A stretch of DNA of 64,000 nucleotides from Streptomyces sp. NBC_01214 (GCF_026340975.1 NZ_JAPEOS010000001.1:2502501-2566500); one strand, 5' to 3'; positions 1 through 8,533 are shown, counted from the stretch's first letter. The notes: generated by a model from the letters alone, not told the origin. Translations and numbers: made by a program.

Positions 1-71
1 GCGGGGCCCTGACCCTGCTCGCCATCGGCGGGGGCGCGCTCCTGATCACCCGGCGGGGCAGGGCCTCGTAG
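1..71 (+). CDS. C-terminal tail of a membrane-anchored protein (partial)
   Basis: The window opens inside a gene that ends with TAG at 69-71. The visible 22 residues read as a hydrophobic helix (GALTLLAIGGGALLITRR) closing with Arg-rich RRGRAS. A hydrophobic segment followed by a short basic tail is typical of a surface protein held by a C-terminal membrane helix or a sortase substrate. Any LPxTG-like motif would lie upstream of the window, so the family cannot be named. Confidence 0.6.
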   Translation, partial: GALTLLAIGGGALLITRRGRAS

Positions 72-216
72 GGCGGCCGGGAGCCCCGGGCCGCCGCCCG
101 GCGCGCCCGCCCCGAGGAGCGCACGGAGGGGAGTGCTCAACGGGTGACGGGCGAGGACGGGCGGCGTGCCCGGCGACGCATGGGCCTGCGGGGGCCGCCG
201 TTTCGAGGGCCCCGGA

Positions 217-276
217 GGTCTGCGGGCGCCGGTGGCCTGCGGGCGCGGTGGTCTGCGGGCCCCGGTGGCCGCGGGG
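217..276. repeat. Short degenerate tandem repeat
   Basis: Three to four imperfect copies of a 16-18 bp unit, roughly GGTCTGCGGGCGCCGGTG, lie in the gap between the first partial gene and the capA-like gene. The rest of the gap (72-334) holds nothing else I can support. The open frames across it are what high GC content produces by chance. Confidence 0.5.
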
Positions 277-334
277 TCGACGGCCGGCTCGGCGCGCGAC
301 GTGCTCGGCGGGTCGTGGTCGGCCGGTGGCGTGT

Positions 335-1558
335 TCAGCGGGTGGCGTGCTCCAGGCCCTGTCCGCCCGCGCCGCGTGCCATCACGGCCTCGGTGACCTG
401 CTGGTCGATCCGCGCGTACTCGTTCCGCTTCGCGGCCGGGAGCGAAGTGTCCGAGGCCGCGCAGGAGGCGCAGACGACGCGGAACGGCGGACCCATGTCC
501 GAGTACTGCGTGAGGTATTCGGCCTTCACCACTTCCCAGCGGCCCGGATGGCCCGCCGCCGGGGAGAAGGTGAAGCGGGGGATCGAGGACTGGTTGCCGC
601 GCAACTTGTCGGCCGGTACGAAGCTGGCGACCTGGTCACCCATCCCGAAGACCACCCACGTGCCGTTGATCTTCTCGTAGGGCTGCGGCACGTGGTTGTG
701 CGTGCCGATGATCAGATCGATGTCGGGGAGTCCGTCGGCCGAGCGGGCGGCGGTCAGCGCCTGCGCCAGTTCCTTCTGCTGTTCATCGGGCGCCGTCTGC
801 CACTCGGTACCCCAGTGGATGCTGAGCACCACCACGTTCGCGCCCGACGCCCGGGCGGCCCGGGCGTCGGCGACGATCCGGTCCTTGTCGATCAGGTTGA
901 CGGCCCACGGCTTGCCCGGGGGGATCGGGATGCCGTTCGTACCGTACGTGTAGGAGAGCTGGGCGATCTTCGCGCCGCCCGCCGTGAGCAGCGCCGGGGC
1001 CTTGGCCTCCTCCGCGCTGCGGGCCGAGCCGACGTGCTGGATGCCGACCCGGTCGAGGTGCTCCAGGGTGCGGGCGAGGCCCTCGTAGCCGTCGTCCAGG
1101 GTGTGGTTCGAGGCAGTGGAACAGCTGTCGTACCCGGCGTCCCCCAGGGCGTCCGCCAACTGGTGCGGGGCCTTGAAGGTGGGATAGCCGGTGTAGGGGC
1201 CGCCGGGGCGCCCGTACGGTATCTCGTGGTGGCACATCGCCAGGTCGGCGGCGGATATCAGGGGTTTGACCCCGGCGAGTATCTTTCGGAAGTCGTACTC
1301 CCCGGCCTTGCCCGCGTCGTCCGCCGACCGCTGGACGATCGACGGGTACGGGATGATGTCGCCGGTCGCCACCAGCGTGAACGGCTTACCGGCGGCGCCC
1401 GCGGGCGCGTCCGCCGTGCCCCGGCCCGGCTCGCCCCGGAGCCGCTGTTCCGTGGCGGGCCCCGCACCGTTGTCGAACAACTGCGGTACGGCGTACATCC
1501 CGCCGCCCACGACCGCCAGCGCGGCCAGAGCCACGCCCGTCTTGGCGGATGACTTCAT
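335..1558 (-). CDS. CapA-family phosphoesterase-like protein, membrane-anchored
   Basis: This 407-residue protein belongs to the CapA/PgsA family (metallophosphatase-like fold), named for poly-gamma-glutamate capsule synthesis. Residues 9-25 form a signal anchor, so the enzyme domain is extracytoplasmic. Family motifs are visible: VATGDIIP near 63-70, CHHEIPYG near 109-116, ASNHTLDDG near 149-157, SIHWGTEW near 246-253 and GTHNHVPQPYE near 285-295. No other capsule genes lie nearby, so a role in polyglutamate synthesis is not implied. Many actinobacterial members are orphans of unknown substrate. The ATG at 1558 directly precedes the signal anchor. Confidence 0.85.
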   Translation of the reverse strand: MKSSAKTGVALAALAVVGGGMYAVPQLFDNGAGPATEQRLRGEPGRGTADAPAGAAGKPFTLVATGDIIPYPSIVQRSADDAGKAGEYDFRKILAGVKPLISAADLAMCHHEIPYGRPGGPYTGYPTFKAPHQLADALGDAGYDSCSTASNHTLDDGYEGLARTLEHLDRVGIQHVGSARSAEEAKAPALLTAGGAKIAQLSYTYGTNGIPIPPGKPWAVNLIDKDRIVADARAARASGANVVVLSIHWGTEWQTAPDEQQKELAQALTAARSADGLPDIDLIIGTHNHVPQPYEKINGTWVVFGMGDQVASFVPADKLRGNQSSIPRFTFSPAAGHPGRWEVVKAEYLTQYSDMGPPFRVVCASCAASDTSLPAAKRNEYARIDQQVTEAVMARGAGGQGLEHATR

Positions 1559-1730
1559 TCCCGACCCCCGATGTCATGCACTGATGCGGGGATCCTCACC
1601 CGGCCCCGCCCCCGCGGCCATCGTAGGGAGCCGTACGGGTGACGGCCCCATCGGCGCTCCGTAAGGACTGCAGGTAGGACGGGCGCCGTGGAGGTCGGCC
1701 CGGCCGGCGCGCGCTGGGCCCACGCTCGGG

Positions 1731-1785
1731 CCACCCTCAGCCTGCGTTCAGCCCACCCTCAGCCCGCGCTCAGCCCGCGCTCAGC
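1731..1785 (-). repeat. Five-copy 11-bp tandem repeat running into the cobC stop codon
   Basis: Five contiguous 11-bp units lie end to end. On the plus strand they are CCACCCTCAGC, CTGCGTTCAGC, CCACCCTCAGC and two copies of CCGCGCTCAGC. On the minus strand each unit begins GCTGA. The TGA stop of the cobC fusion (1781-1783) lies within the last unit, so the array follows immediately after the coding sequence. Confidence 0.75.
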
Positions 1786-3244
1786 GCGCCGCCAGTGCGA
1801 GGGCGTGGTCCAGGGCCTGGAGCAGCCGGCCCGTCGTCGCCCGGTCGCGCACCGCCAGCCGGAGCCAGGAGTGGTCCAGCCCCGGGAAGGTGTCCCCGCG
1901 GCGGACGGCGAAGCCGAGGGCGCGCAGCCGGGTGCGGACCTCGGCCCCACTCGCCACCCGGATCAGGACGAACGGCCCCTCCGCCACCCCAAAGACCGTC
2001 ACCTCGTCGAATTCCGCGAGCCCGGCCAGTAGGTGCGCCCGGTCCACCGCGATCCGCCGGGCGGCTTCCTCCGCCTCGGCGAGCGCCGCCGGAGCCACAC
2101 AGGCCTCGGCCGCCACCAACGCCGGCGTCGACACCGGCCACAACGGCTGCGCGGCCGCCAGTTTCACGATCACCTCGGGCTCGGCCAGCACGTAGCCGAT
2201 CCGCAGCCCCGCGAGCCCCCACGTCTTGGTCAGGCTCCGCAGCACCACCAGCCCCGGCAGGTCCATCCGTCCGGCCAGGGCCTCCCGCTCGCCCGGGACC
2301 GCGTCCATGAACGCCTCGTCCACGACCAGGATCCGTCCGGGCCGGGCCAGCGCCGCCAGCGTCCCCGCCGGATGCAGCACGGACGTCGGGTTGGTCGGAT
2401 TGCCGATCACCACCAGGTCCGCGTCCTCGGGCACGGCCGCCGGGTCCAGCCGGAAGCCGTCCGCCGCCCGCAGCACCACGCGCTCGACCTGGTGCCCCGC
2501 GTCCCGCAGGGCCGCTTCCGGTTCGGTGAACTGCGGGTGCACCACGACCGGCCGTACGGCTCCCAGGGCCCGGGCGATCAGTACGAAGGCCTCCGCGGCC
2601 CCGGCCGTCAACAGCACCCGCTCGACCGGCAGCTCGTGCCGGGCCGCCACCGCCGCGCGGGCCCGCCGCCCGTCGGGATATGCGGCGAGGTCCCCGAGCG
2701 AGGCGGCGATCCGCTGCTTGAGCCAGTCCGGCGGGGTGTCCGCACGTACGTTGACCGCCAGGTCCACCAGGGCGGAGCCCGCGTCGATCACCTCGGCGTC
2801 CCCGTGGTGGCGCAGGTCGTGCGCGGCGGCCGTGGCCACGGCGCAGGTCGCCGCCACCGACCGCCGCTTGGGCACGAGGAGTTCCCCGCCGCCCGCGAGG
2901 GCGGCGGCCTCCGCCACCGAGGGGGTCCCGGTGGCGGTGCGCGCCGCCTCCGAGGGGTGCGGCACGGCGATGGCGGCCAGCCGGGCGGCGGGGTAGCTCA
3001 CCAGCGGCACGCCGAAACGTTCCGCCGCGCCCGTGATCCCGGCCTCGCCCGCCTTGGACTCCACCGTGGCCAGCGCCGTGACCGCCCCCACGGTCAGCCC
3101 GGCCCCCCGCAGCGTCTCCTCGACCAGGGCGCAGACCTCCGCGACGGAAACCCCCGCGCGTCCGCCGACCCCGACCACCACCTGCGTCGCGTACTCGCCC
3201 ACCGGGGGCCGTCCCTCCGTAGTCACCGTCACCATCACCGGCAC
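1781..3244 (-). CDS. cobC: CbiG-like domain fused to CobC-type PLP aminotransferase
   Basis: This 487-residue protein has two parts. Residues about 15-125 (VVVGVGGRAGVSVAEVCALV onward) resemble the C-terminal domain of CbiG/CobE of corrin ring opening. Residues about 150-487 are a fold-type I aminotransferase of the CobC/threonine-phosphate decarboxylase group, which makes the aminopropanol moiety of cobalamin. The PLP lysine is in SLTKTWGLAG, and the VIGNPTNPTS and VVDEAFMD motifs are present. It lies near the other cobalamin genes but is separated from cobB by a gene on the other strand, so it has its own promoter. It starts with GTG; an in-frame ATG four codons in is possible. The domain assignments are by motif. 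Confidence 0.85.
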   Translation of the reverse strand: MPVMVTVTTEGRPPVGEYATQVVVGVGGRAGVSVAEVCALVEETLRGAGLTVGAVTALATVESKAGEAGITGAAERFGVPLVSYPAARLAAIAVPHPSEAARTATGTPSVAEAAALAGGGELLVPKRRSVAATCAVATAAAHDLRHHGDAEVIDAGSALVDLAVNVRADTPPDWLKQRIAASLGDLAAYPDGRRARAAVAARHELPVERVLLTAGAAEAFVLIARALGAVRPVVVHPQFTEPEAALRDAGHQVERVVLRAADGFRLDPAAVPEDADLVVIGNPTNPTSVLHPAGTLAALARPGRILVVDEAFMDAVPGEREALAGRMDLPGLVVLRSLTKTWGLAGLRIGYVLAEPEVIVKLAAAQPLWPVSTPALVAAEACVAPAALAEAEEAARRIAVDRAHLLAGLAEFDEVTVFGVAEGPFVLIRVASGAEVRTRLRALGFAVRRGDTFPGLDHSWLRLAVRDRATTGRLLQALDHALALAAR

Positions 3245-3333
3245 ATGCCCGGCCGGTCGGCCGTCAACACTCCGCCGCCCGCCACCTGCGCGCAGACGTG
3301 CACTCGGGGCGAGGAGTCTGTATTCAGGGGCGC

Positions 3334-4059
3334 ATGGCCGTGATCGTGGCGTTGGGCGCGTTCCTGATGACCCTGGCGGGCGGATGGGCGGCGCAGCGCG
3401 TCACCGACCGCCGCCACCTCGTGCTGGGCCTGGCCGGCGGGCTGATGCTCGGCGTCGTGGGCCTCGACCTGCTCCCGGAGGCCCTCCACGCAGCGGGCGA
3501 GGAGGTGTTCGGCGTCCCGCTCGCCCTGCTGCTCTTCGTGGCCGGGTTCTTGGTCGCGCACGTCGTGGAACGGCTGCTGGCGGTCCGCCAGGCCGCGCAC
3601 GGCGCCGAGGACGGCGCCCGCGTTCCCCAGGTCGGGCTCACCGCGGCCGCGGCCATGGTGGGCCACAGCCTCGCCGACGGGGTGGCCCTCGGCGCGGCCT
3701 TCCAGGTCGGCGGGGGGATGGGCGTGGCCGTGGCGCTGGCCGTCATCACCCACGACTTCGCCGACGGGTTCAACACGTACACCCTCACCAGCCTCTACGG
3801 GAACGACCGCCGCAAGGCCCTGATGATGCTCCTCGCGGACGCCGTCGCCCCGGTCGTGGGCGCGGCGTCCACCTTGCTGTTCACCCTTCCGGAGGAACCC
3901 CTCGGCGCGTACCTCGGCTTCTTCGGAGGCGTCCTGCTGTACCTCGCGGCCGCCGAGATCCTGCCCGAGGCGCACCACAAGCACCCCGCCCTGTCCACGC
4001 TGATGTGCACGGTGGGCGGGGTGGCCGGGATCTGGCTGGTGGTGGGCATCGCGGACTGA
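3334..4059 (+). CDS. ZIP-family metal transporter
   Basis: This 241-residue polytopic membrane protein starts with an ATG directly before its first hydrophobic helix (MAVIVALGAFLMTLAGG). The two ZIP signature helices are visible: HSLADGVALGAAF, and ITHDFADGFNTY with its His/Asp/Asn metal-site residues. It would import a divalent metal, usually zinc or iron. The gene sits between cobC and cobB on the opposite strand and is convergent with cobB (21 bp gap). Its place inside the cobalamin cluster raises the possibility of cobalt uptake, but the sequence does not settle the metal. Confidence 0.88.
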   Translation: MAVIVALGAFLMTLAGGWAAQRVTDRRHLVLGLAGGLMLGVVGLDLLPEALHAAGEEVFGVPLALLLFVAGFLVAHVVERLLAVRQAAHGAEDGARVPQVGLTAAAAMVGHSLADGVALGAAFQVGGGMGVAVALAVITHDFADGFNTYTLTSLYGNDRRKALMMLLADAVAPVVGAASTLLFTLPEEPLGAYLGFFGGVLLYLAAAEILPEAHHKHPALSTLMCTVGGVAGIWLVVGIAD

Positions 4060-4079
4060 GCGCCGGCCGGGGGCGGAGG

Positions 4080-5546
4080 TCACCGCCGTGCTGCCGCGGC
4101 TTCCGCGAAACGGCGCGCCACGGACGGCTCCGCCGCCCAGTGCGTGTGCAGGTAGCTCGCGTGCACACCCTGCTGCACGAAGCCCTCGACCCGGCGCTCG
4201 GGGTGCGTGAACCCCCACGCCGGGGCCGCCCCCGCACCCGGCTCGATCACCGTCCGGTGGAACTCGTGCCCGCGCAGCCGGGTCCCGGCCTGCGCGAGCG
4301 CGCTGTCGGACACCGCCACCGCCTCGCGGTAGCCGAGGGTGAGGCGCTCCGACATTCGTGCGTCGGCGTCGAGCACCCCGCACATGGGCTTCCCGTCCAG
4401 CGACCGGCCGAGGTACAGCAGCCCGGCGCACTCGGCGGCGACCGGGCCGCCGGCCGCGGCGAAGGCGGCGACGGCCGCCCGCAGCGGCTCGTTGGCGGAC
4501 AGCTCGGGCGCGTACACCTCCGGGAAGCCGCCGCCTATCACCAGGCCACTGGTGCCGGGCGGGAGCGCCTCGTCCCGGAGCGGGTCGAAGGTGACGACCT
4601 CCGCTCCGGCGGCGGTGAGCAGCTCCGTGTGCTCGGCGTACGAGAAGGTGAACGCGGCGCCGCCGGCGACGGCGACCACCGGCCGCCTGCCGGGGGCTCC
4701 GCTGAGGTCTGCCGGTGCGGCGCCGTTGCCGGGGGCGCTGCCCCCGGAATCCCGCGCCTCAAACGCCGGCGAGGCTGAAGTGCCGCCCCGGCTGCGCGTC
4801 AACGCAGCAGCCGGCGACCACGCCTCGCAGTCCAGGGGCGGGGCCGTGCGGGCCAGGGCCATCAGGGCGTCCAGGTCGCAGCCCGCCCGGACCTGCGCGG
4901 CCAGCGCCGCCACCGAGGCCAGCGCATCGGTGTGCCGCTCGGCCACCGGGACCAGCCCCAGGTGGCGCGAGGGCGTGGCCACCTGCGGAGCCCGCCGCAG
5001 GACACCGAGGACCGGCATCCCCGCCTCCTCCAGGGCCTCCCGCAGCATCACTTCGTGCCGGTCGGAGCCGACCTTGTTCAAGATCACGCCCCCCAGCCGC
5101 ACCTGCGGGTCGAAGGACGCGAAGCCGTGCACCAGCGCCGCCACCGACCGCGACTGCGAGGAGGCGTCGACCACGAGCACCACCGGCGCCCGCAGCAACT
5201 TCGCGACCTGCGCCGTAGAAGCCAGTTCGCCCCGGCCCGCGGCGCCGTCGTAGAGCCCCATGACGCCCTCGACGACGGCCAGATCGCACCCGGCCGCCCC
5301 GTGCGCGAACAGCGGAGCGACCAGCTCCGGCCCGCACATGAAGGCGTCGAGGTTGCGCCCCGGCCGGCCGGTGGCCAGCGCGTGGTAGCCGGGGTCGATG
5401 TAGTCGGGCCCGGCCTTGTGCGGGGACACGGCGAGGCCGCGCTCCGAGAAGGCCGCCATCAGGCCCGTGGCCACGGTGGTCTTGCCGCTGCCGGACGACG
5501 GAGCGGCAATGACCAGCCGAGGCACGTTGAACGGGTACGAAGTCAC
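4080..5546 (-). CDS. cobB: Cobyrinate a,c-diamide synthase
   Basis: About 488 residues. It amidates side chains a and c of cobyrinate using glutamine and ATP. The N-terminal dethiobiotin-synthetase-like domain has the P-loop APSSGSGKTT near residues 10-20, followed by GPDYIDPGYH and VVEGVMGLYDG. The C-terminal class I glutaminase has its nucleophile in AECAGLLYLG and a histidine in GHEFHRTVIEP. The start is the GTG at 5546, whose GTGA overlaps the cobO stop; a GTG one codon earlier is equally possible. Between the domains (about residues 255-277) the protein carries SPAFEARDSGGSAPG, encoded by an intergenic-type repeat (4716-4778) that seems to have inserted in frame. Confidence 0.93.
   Translation of the reverse strand: MTSYPFNVPRLVIAAPSSGSGKTTVATGLMAAFSERGLAVSPHKAGPDYIDPGYHALATGRPGRNLDAFMCGPELVAPLFAHGAAGCDLAVVEGVMGLYDGAAGRGELASTAQVAKLLRAPVVLVVDASSQSRSVAALVHGFASFDPQVRLGGVILNKVGSDRHEVMLREALEEAGMPVLGVLRRAPQVATPSRHLGLVPVAERHTDALASVAALAAQVRAGCDLDALMALARTAPPLDCEAWSPAAALTRSRGGTSASPAFEARDSGGSAPGNGAAPADLSGAPGRRPVVAVAGGAAFTFSYAEHTELLTAAGAEVVTFDPLRDEALPPGTSGLVIGGGFPEVYAPELSANEPLRAAVAAFAAAGGPVAAECAGLLYLGRSLDGKPMCGVLDADARMSERLTLGYREAVAVSDSALAQAGTRLRGHEFHRTVIEPGAGAAPAWGFTHPERRVEGFVQQGVHASYLHTHWAAEPSVARRFAEAAAARR
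4716..4778. repeat. Palindromic intergenic-type repeat inside cobB (copy A)
   Basis: This stretch matches the element at 8305-8366. Both begin TGCGGCGCCG, contain a GGGG/CCCC hairpin, then read CCGCGCC-CAA-CGCCGGCG and end near GGCTGA. Here it is wholly inside cobB and read in frame in the linker between the synthetase and glutaminase domains. The other copies in this window are intergenic. Confidence 0.75.
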
Positions 5547-6142
5547 CACTCGATGCCCTTCTGACCCTTCTGTCCCGTGTCCATCGGGTGCTTGACCTTG
5601 GTCATCTCGGTGACGAGGTCCGCGAACTCCACCAGCTTCTCCGGCGCGTTGCGGCCCGTGATCACCACGTGCTGCGTGCCGGGACGGCCCCGCAGCACCT
5701 CGATGACCTCGTCGACGTCGATCCAGCCCCAGTGCATCGGGTAGGCGAACTCGTCGAGCACGTACAGCTTGTGCGTCTCGGCCGCCAGATCGCGCTTGAC
5801 CTGCTCCCAGCCCTCCTTGGCCGCCTGCTCGTTGTCGAGCTGCGCGTCCCGCTGGACCCAGGACCAGCCCTCGCCCATCTTGTGCCAGACGACGGAGCCG
5901 CCCTCGCCGGAGGCCCCGAGCACCTTCAGCGCGTTCTCCTCGCCGACCTTCCACTTCGCCGACTTGACGAACTGGAACACCCCGATCGGCCAGCCCTGGT
6001 TCCAGGCGCGCAGCGCCAGCCCGAAGGCCGCCGTGGACTTGCCCTTGCCGGGGCCGGTGTGGACGAAGACCAGCGGACGGTTGCGGCGCTGGCGCGTCGT
6101 GAGCCCGTCGTCCGGAACGACGGACGGCTGTCCCTGAGGCAT
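5543..6142 (-). CDS. cobO: Cob(I)yrinic acid a,c-diamide adenosyltransferase
   Basis: This 199-residue CobO/BtuR enzyme transfers the 5'-deoxyadenosyl group from ATP to the cobalt of cobyrinic acid diamide. Visible are the P-loop HTGPGKGKSTAAFG near residues 28-41, QFVKSAKWKVGEE, and the VLDEFAYPMHWGWID and VITGRNAPEKLVEFADLVTE blocks. Its ATG overlaps the preceding chelatase stop by one base (TAATG), and its TGA overlaps the cobB GTG. The three genes are therefore translationally coupled. Confidence 0.95.
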   Translation of the reverse strand: MPQGQPSVVPDDGLTTRQRRNRPLVFVHTGPGKGKSTAAFGLALRAWNQGWPIGVFQFVKSAKWKVGEENALKVLGASGEGGSVVWHKMGEGWSWVQRDAQLDNEQAAKEGWEQVKRDLAAETHKLYVLDEFAYPMHWGWIDVDEVIEVLRGRPGTQHVVITGRNAPEKLVEFADLVTEMTKVKHPMDTGQKGQKGIEW

Positions 6143-8265
6143 TACGCGGCCCTCCTGTTGTTGCTGCTGTGGGGTGAAGCGGTGGATGTCACTGCGGTAC
6201 GTACGTTCTTCACGAGCCCGGCCAGCGAGTCGGCCCGCAGCCCGTCGAGCGTGACGGCGGGCCCGCCGAGGTCACGGGCCAGTACGCCGGCCAGCCCCAG
6301 CCGGACCGGCCCGGACTCGCAGTCCACGACCACCGAGGCGACGCCCCCGGCCTGTAGCAGCCGCGCACTGTGCCCCGCGAGCTCCCGCGGGCTGCTGTCC
6401 GTACGGCCCCCGAGGTTCCCGGCCGAGGTGGCCCGCCCGTCGGTGACGACCACGAGCAGCGGCCGGCGCGAGGGATCCCGCAGCCGCTCGATCCGCAGCA
6501 CCTCGTGGGCCTTCAGCAGCCCGGCGGCCAGCGGGGTGCGGCCGCCCGTCGGCAGCTGCTCCAGCCGGGCGGCGGCCGCGTCCACCGAGGAGGTCGGCGG
6601 CAGCGCCAGGTCGGCCGTGGCCCCCCGGAAGGTGATCAGACCGACCTTGTCCCGGCGCTGGTAGGCGTCCAGGAGCAGGGAGAGCACGGCGCCCTTGACC
6701 GCGCTCATGCGCTGCCGGGCGGCCATGGAACCGGAGGCGTCGACGACGAAGAGGACGAGGTTGCCCTCGCGCCCCTCCCGCGTGGCCTGGCGCAGGTCGT
6801 CCTTGCGGATCACGAGGCCGCGCCCGTCGCGGCCGCGCGCCTTCTGGTGCGGGGCGGCGGCCTGGATGGTGGCGGTCAGGTGCAGTTTCGTCAGGTGTCC
6901 GCGCGGGCGCTGGGCGCCGGTGGTGCGGCCGTGGGCGGTACGGGCGCGGGAGCGGCGGCCGGACGCGCCCTCGCCGAGGCCGGGGACGCTGAGCATCTTG
7001 GTCCGGAACGGCTCGGCGGCACCGACCGCGGCCTGCTCGGGCCCGGTGCTCTCCTGGGCGGCGGGCTGTGGGGCCTCGGGGGCATCCGCGGGCGCCTCGC
7101 CGCCTTCGGGGGCCTCGGGGGTCTCGGCCGAGGGGCCCGGGTCCTGGGGTCCGTCCTCCTGCGGGGGCGTGCCGCCCGGGCCGCCGTCGGGTCCGCCGTC
7201 CCCGGGTCCGCCGTCGTCGGGGCCCTCGGGCTCCGGCTCGGGCTCCGGCTCCTCGTCGGGGAACTGGTCCAGGATGCGGTCGAGCATGTCCTCGTCCAGC
7301 CCCGGCGCGTCGAACGGGTTGCGGCGCCGCCGGTGGGGGAGCGCCAGCAGGGCGGCCTGCCGGACGTCCTCCTTGCACACGTCGGTCCGCCCGGCCCAGG
7401 CGGCCAGCGCGGTCGCGGTCCGGGCCATCACGATGTCGGCGCGCATCCCGTCGACCTCGAACCCGGCGCAGGTCGCCGCGATCTGCAGGAGAGCGGTGTC
7501 GCCGAGCGAGACCTTCGGGAGCAGCGCCCGTGCGGCCACCACCCGGGCGCGGACCTCGTGCTCGTCCCCGGCCCAGCGGGTCGCGAAGCCCGCCGGGTCG
7601 TCCTCGTAGGCGAGCCGGCGGCGGACCACCTCGACGCGCTGGGCGGGCTCGCGGGAGGCGGCCACCTCGACGGTGAGTCCGAACCGGTCGAGGAGCTGCG
7701 GCCGCAGCTCACCCTCCTCGGGGTTCATCGTGCCGACGAGCAGGAAGCGGGCGGCGTGCCGGACGGAGACGCCCTCGCGCTCGACGTAGGAGGCGCCCAT
7801 TGCGGCGGCGTCCAACAGCAGGTCGATCAGGTGGTCGTGGAGGAGGTTGACCTCGTCGACGTAGAGGATCCCGCGGTGGGCGTCGGCGAGCAGCCCGGGC
7901 TCGAAGGCCTTCACGCCCTCGGCGAGGGCCCGTTCGATGTCGAGGGCGCCGACGAGGCGGTCCTCGGAGGCGCCGACGGGCAGCTCCACCATGCGGGCGG
8001 GCCGCAGGCCGCCGGGGCCGGGCTCGTGCGGGCCGTCCGGGCAGGCCGGGTCCGGCGCGGTGGGCGCGCAGCTGAACCGACAGCCCGACACGACGTCGAC
8101 CTGCGGCAGCAGTGCGGACAGCGCGCGAACGGCGGTGGACTTGGCGGTCCCCTTCTCACCGCGCACGAGCACCCCGCCGACCGCTGGGCTCACGGCGTTG
8201 AGCAGGAGCGCCAGCCGCAGGTCGGTCTGGCCGACCACTGCGGTGAACGGATACGGGGTGCTCAT
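6142..8265 (-). CDS. Putative cobaltochelatase: fused AAA+ (ChlI) and VWA (ChlD) subunit
   Basis: This 707-residue protein has an N-terminal AAA+ domain with Walker A GEKGTAKS near 36-43 and Walker B ILYVDEVNLL, in the manner of magnesium-chelatase ChlI/BchI. A long acidic and proline-rich linker follows (about 335-430). A C-terminal von Willebrand A domain carries the MIDAS motif DASGSM. In cobalamin clusters such fusions are annotated as the ATPase component of a metal chelatase, working with a large CobN subunit. No cobN is present in this window. The ATG at 8265 starts a typical chelatase N-terminus (TPYPFTAVVGQTDLRLAL). Confidence 0.88.
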   Translation of the reverse strand: MSTPYPFTAVVGQTDLRLALLLNAVSPAVGGVLVRGEKGTAKSTAVRALSALLPQVDVVSGCRFSCAPTAPDPACPDGPHEPGPGGLRPARMVELPVGASEDRLVGALDIERALAEGVKAFEPGLLADAHRGILYVDEVNLLHDHLIDLLLDAAAMGASYVEREGVSVRHAARFLLVGTMNPEEGELRPQLLDRFGLTVEVAASREPAQRVEVVRRRLAYEDDPAGFATRWAGDEHEVRARVVAARALLPKVSLGDTALLQIAATCAGFEVDGMRADIVMARTATALAAWAGRTDVCKEDVRQAALLALPHRRRRNPFDAPGLDEDMLDRILDQFPDEEPEPEPEPEGPDDGGPGDGGPDGGPGGTPPQEDGPQDPGPSAETPEAPEGGEAPADAPEAPQPAAQESTGPEQAAVGAAEPFRTKMLSVPGLGEGASGRRSRARTAHGRTTGAQRPRGHLTKLHLTATIQAAAPHQKARGRDGRGLVIRKDDLRQATREGREGNLVLFVVDASGSMAARQRMSAVKGAVLSLLLDAYQRRDKVGLITFRGATADLALPPTSSVDAAAARLEQLPTGGRTPLAAGLLKAHEVLRIERLRDPSRRPLLVVVTDGRATSAGNLGGRTDSSPRELAGHSARLLQAGGVASVVVDCESGPVRLGLAGVLARDLGGPAVTLDGLRADSLAGLVKNVRTAVTSTASPHSSNNRRAA

Positions 8266-8304
8266 GTGTTGCTCACTCCTTGGAAGGTGTGGACCGTTGC
8301 CGTG

Positions 8305-8366
8305 TGCGGCGCCGCTGCCGGGGCTCCGCCCCGGACCCCGCGCCCCAAGCGCCGGCGGGGCTTGAT
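8305..8366. repeat. Palindromic intergenic repeat (copy B)
   Basis: This copy lies between the cobQ stop and the chelatase start. It begins TGCGGCGCCGCTG, has the hairpin CCGGGGCTCCGCCCCGG, then CCCGCGCCCCAAGCG and CCGGCGGGGCTTGA. It is homologous to 4716-4778 and, in reverse, to 62671-62766. The remainder of the 268-bp gap (8266-8533) contains GC-rich sequence without a recognisable gene. Confidence 0.75.
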
Positions 8367-8533
8367 TTGGCAGGTGCCGTGCGCCCGGTGCGGCTGGATT
8401 GCCCGCAGGGCAATTTCAGCCCCGCCCGGGGGCCCCTCCCAGCGGTAGCCGGGGGAGTGTGAGGCGCGGGTCTGGGCGGAGCCCGGTTTCGGGAAGGGGC
8501 GGGGCGGGGGACAGCCCCGCAGGGCCCGGCCCG

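Noticed and set aside
335..1558. Poly-gamma-glutamate capsule operon
   Set aside because: Only a CapA-like gene is present; CapB, CapC or PgsE homologues are absent.
3245..3333. Second B12 riboswitch between cobC and the ZIP gene
   Set aside because: The 89-bp gap lacks the B12-box core that is unmistakable at 11163-11193, and it is too short for a full aptamer.
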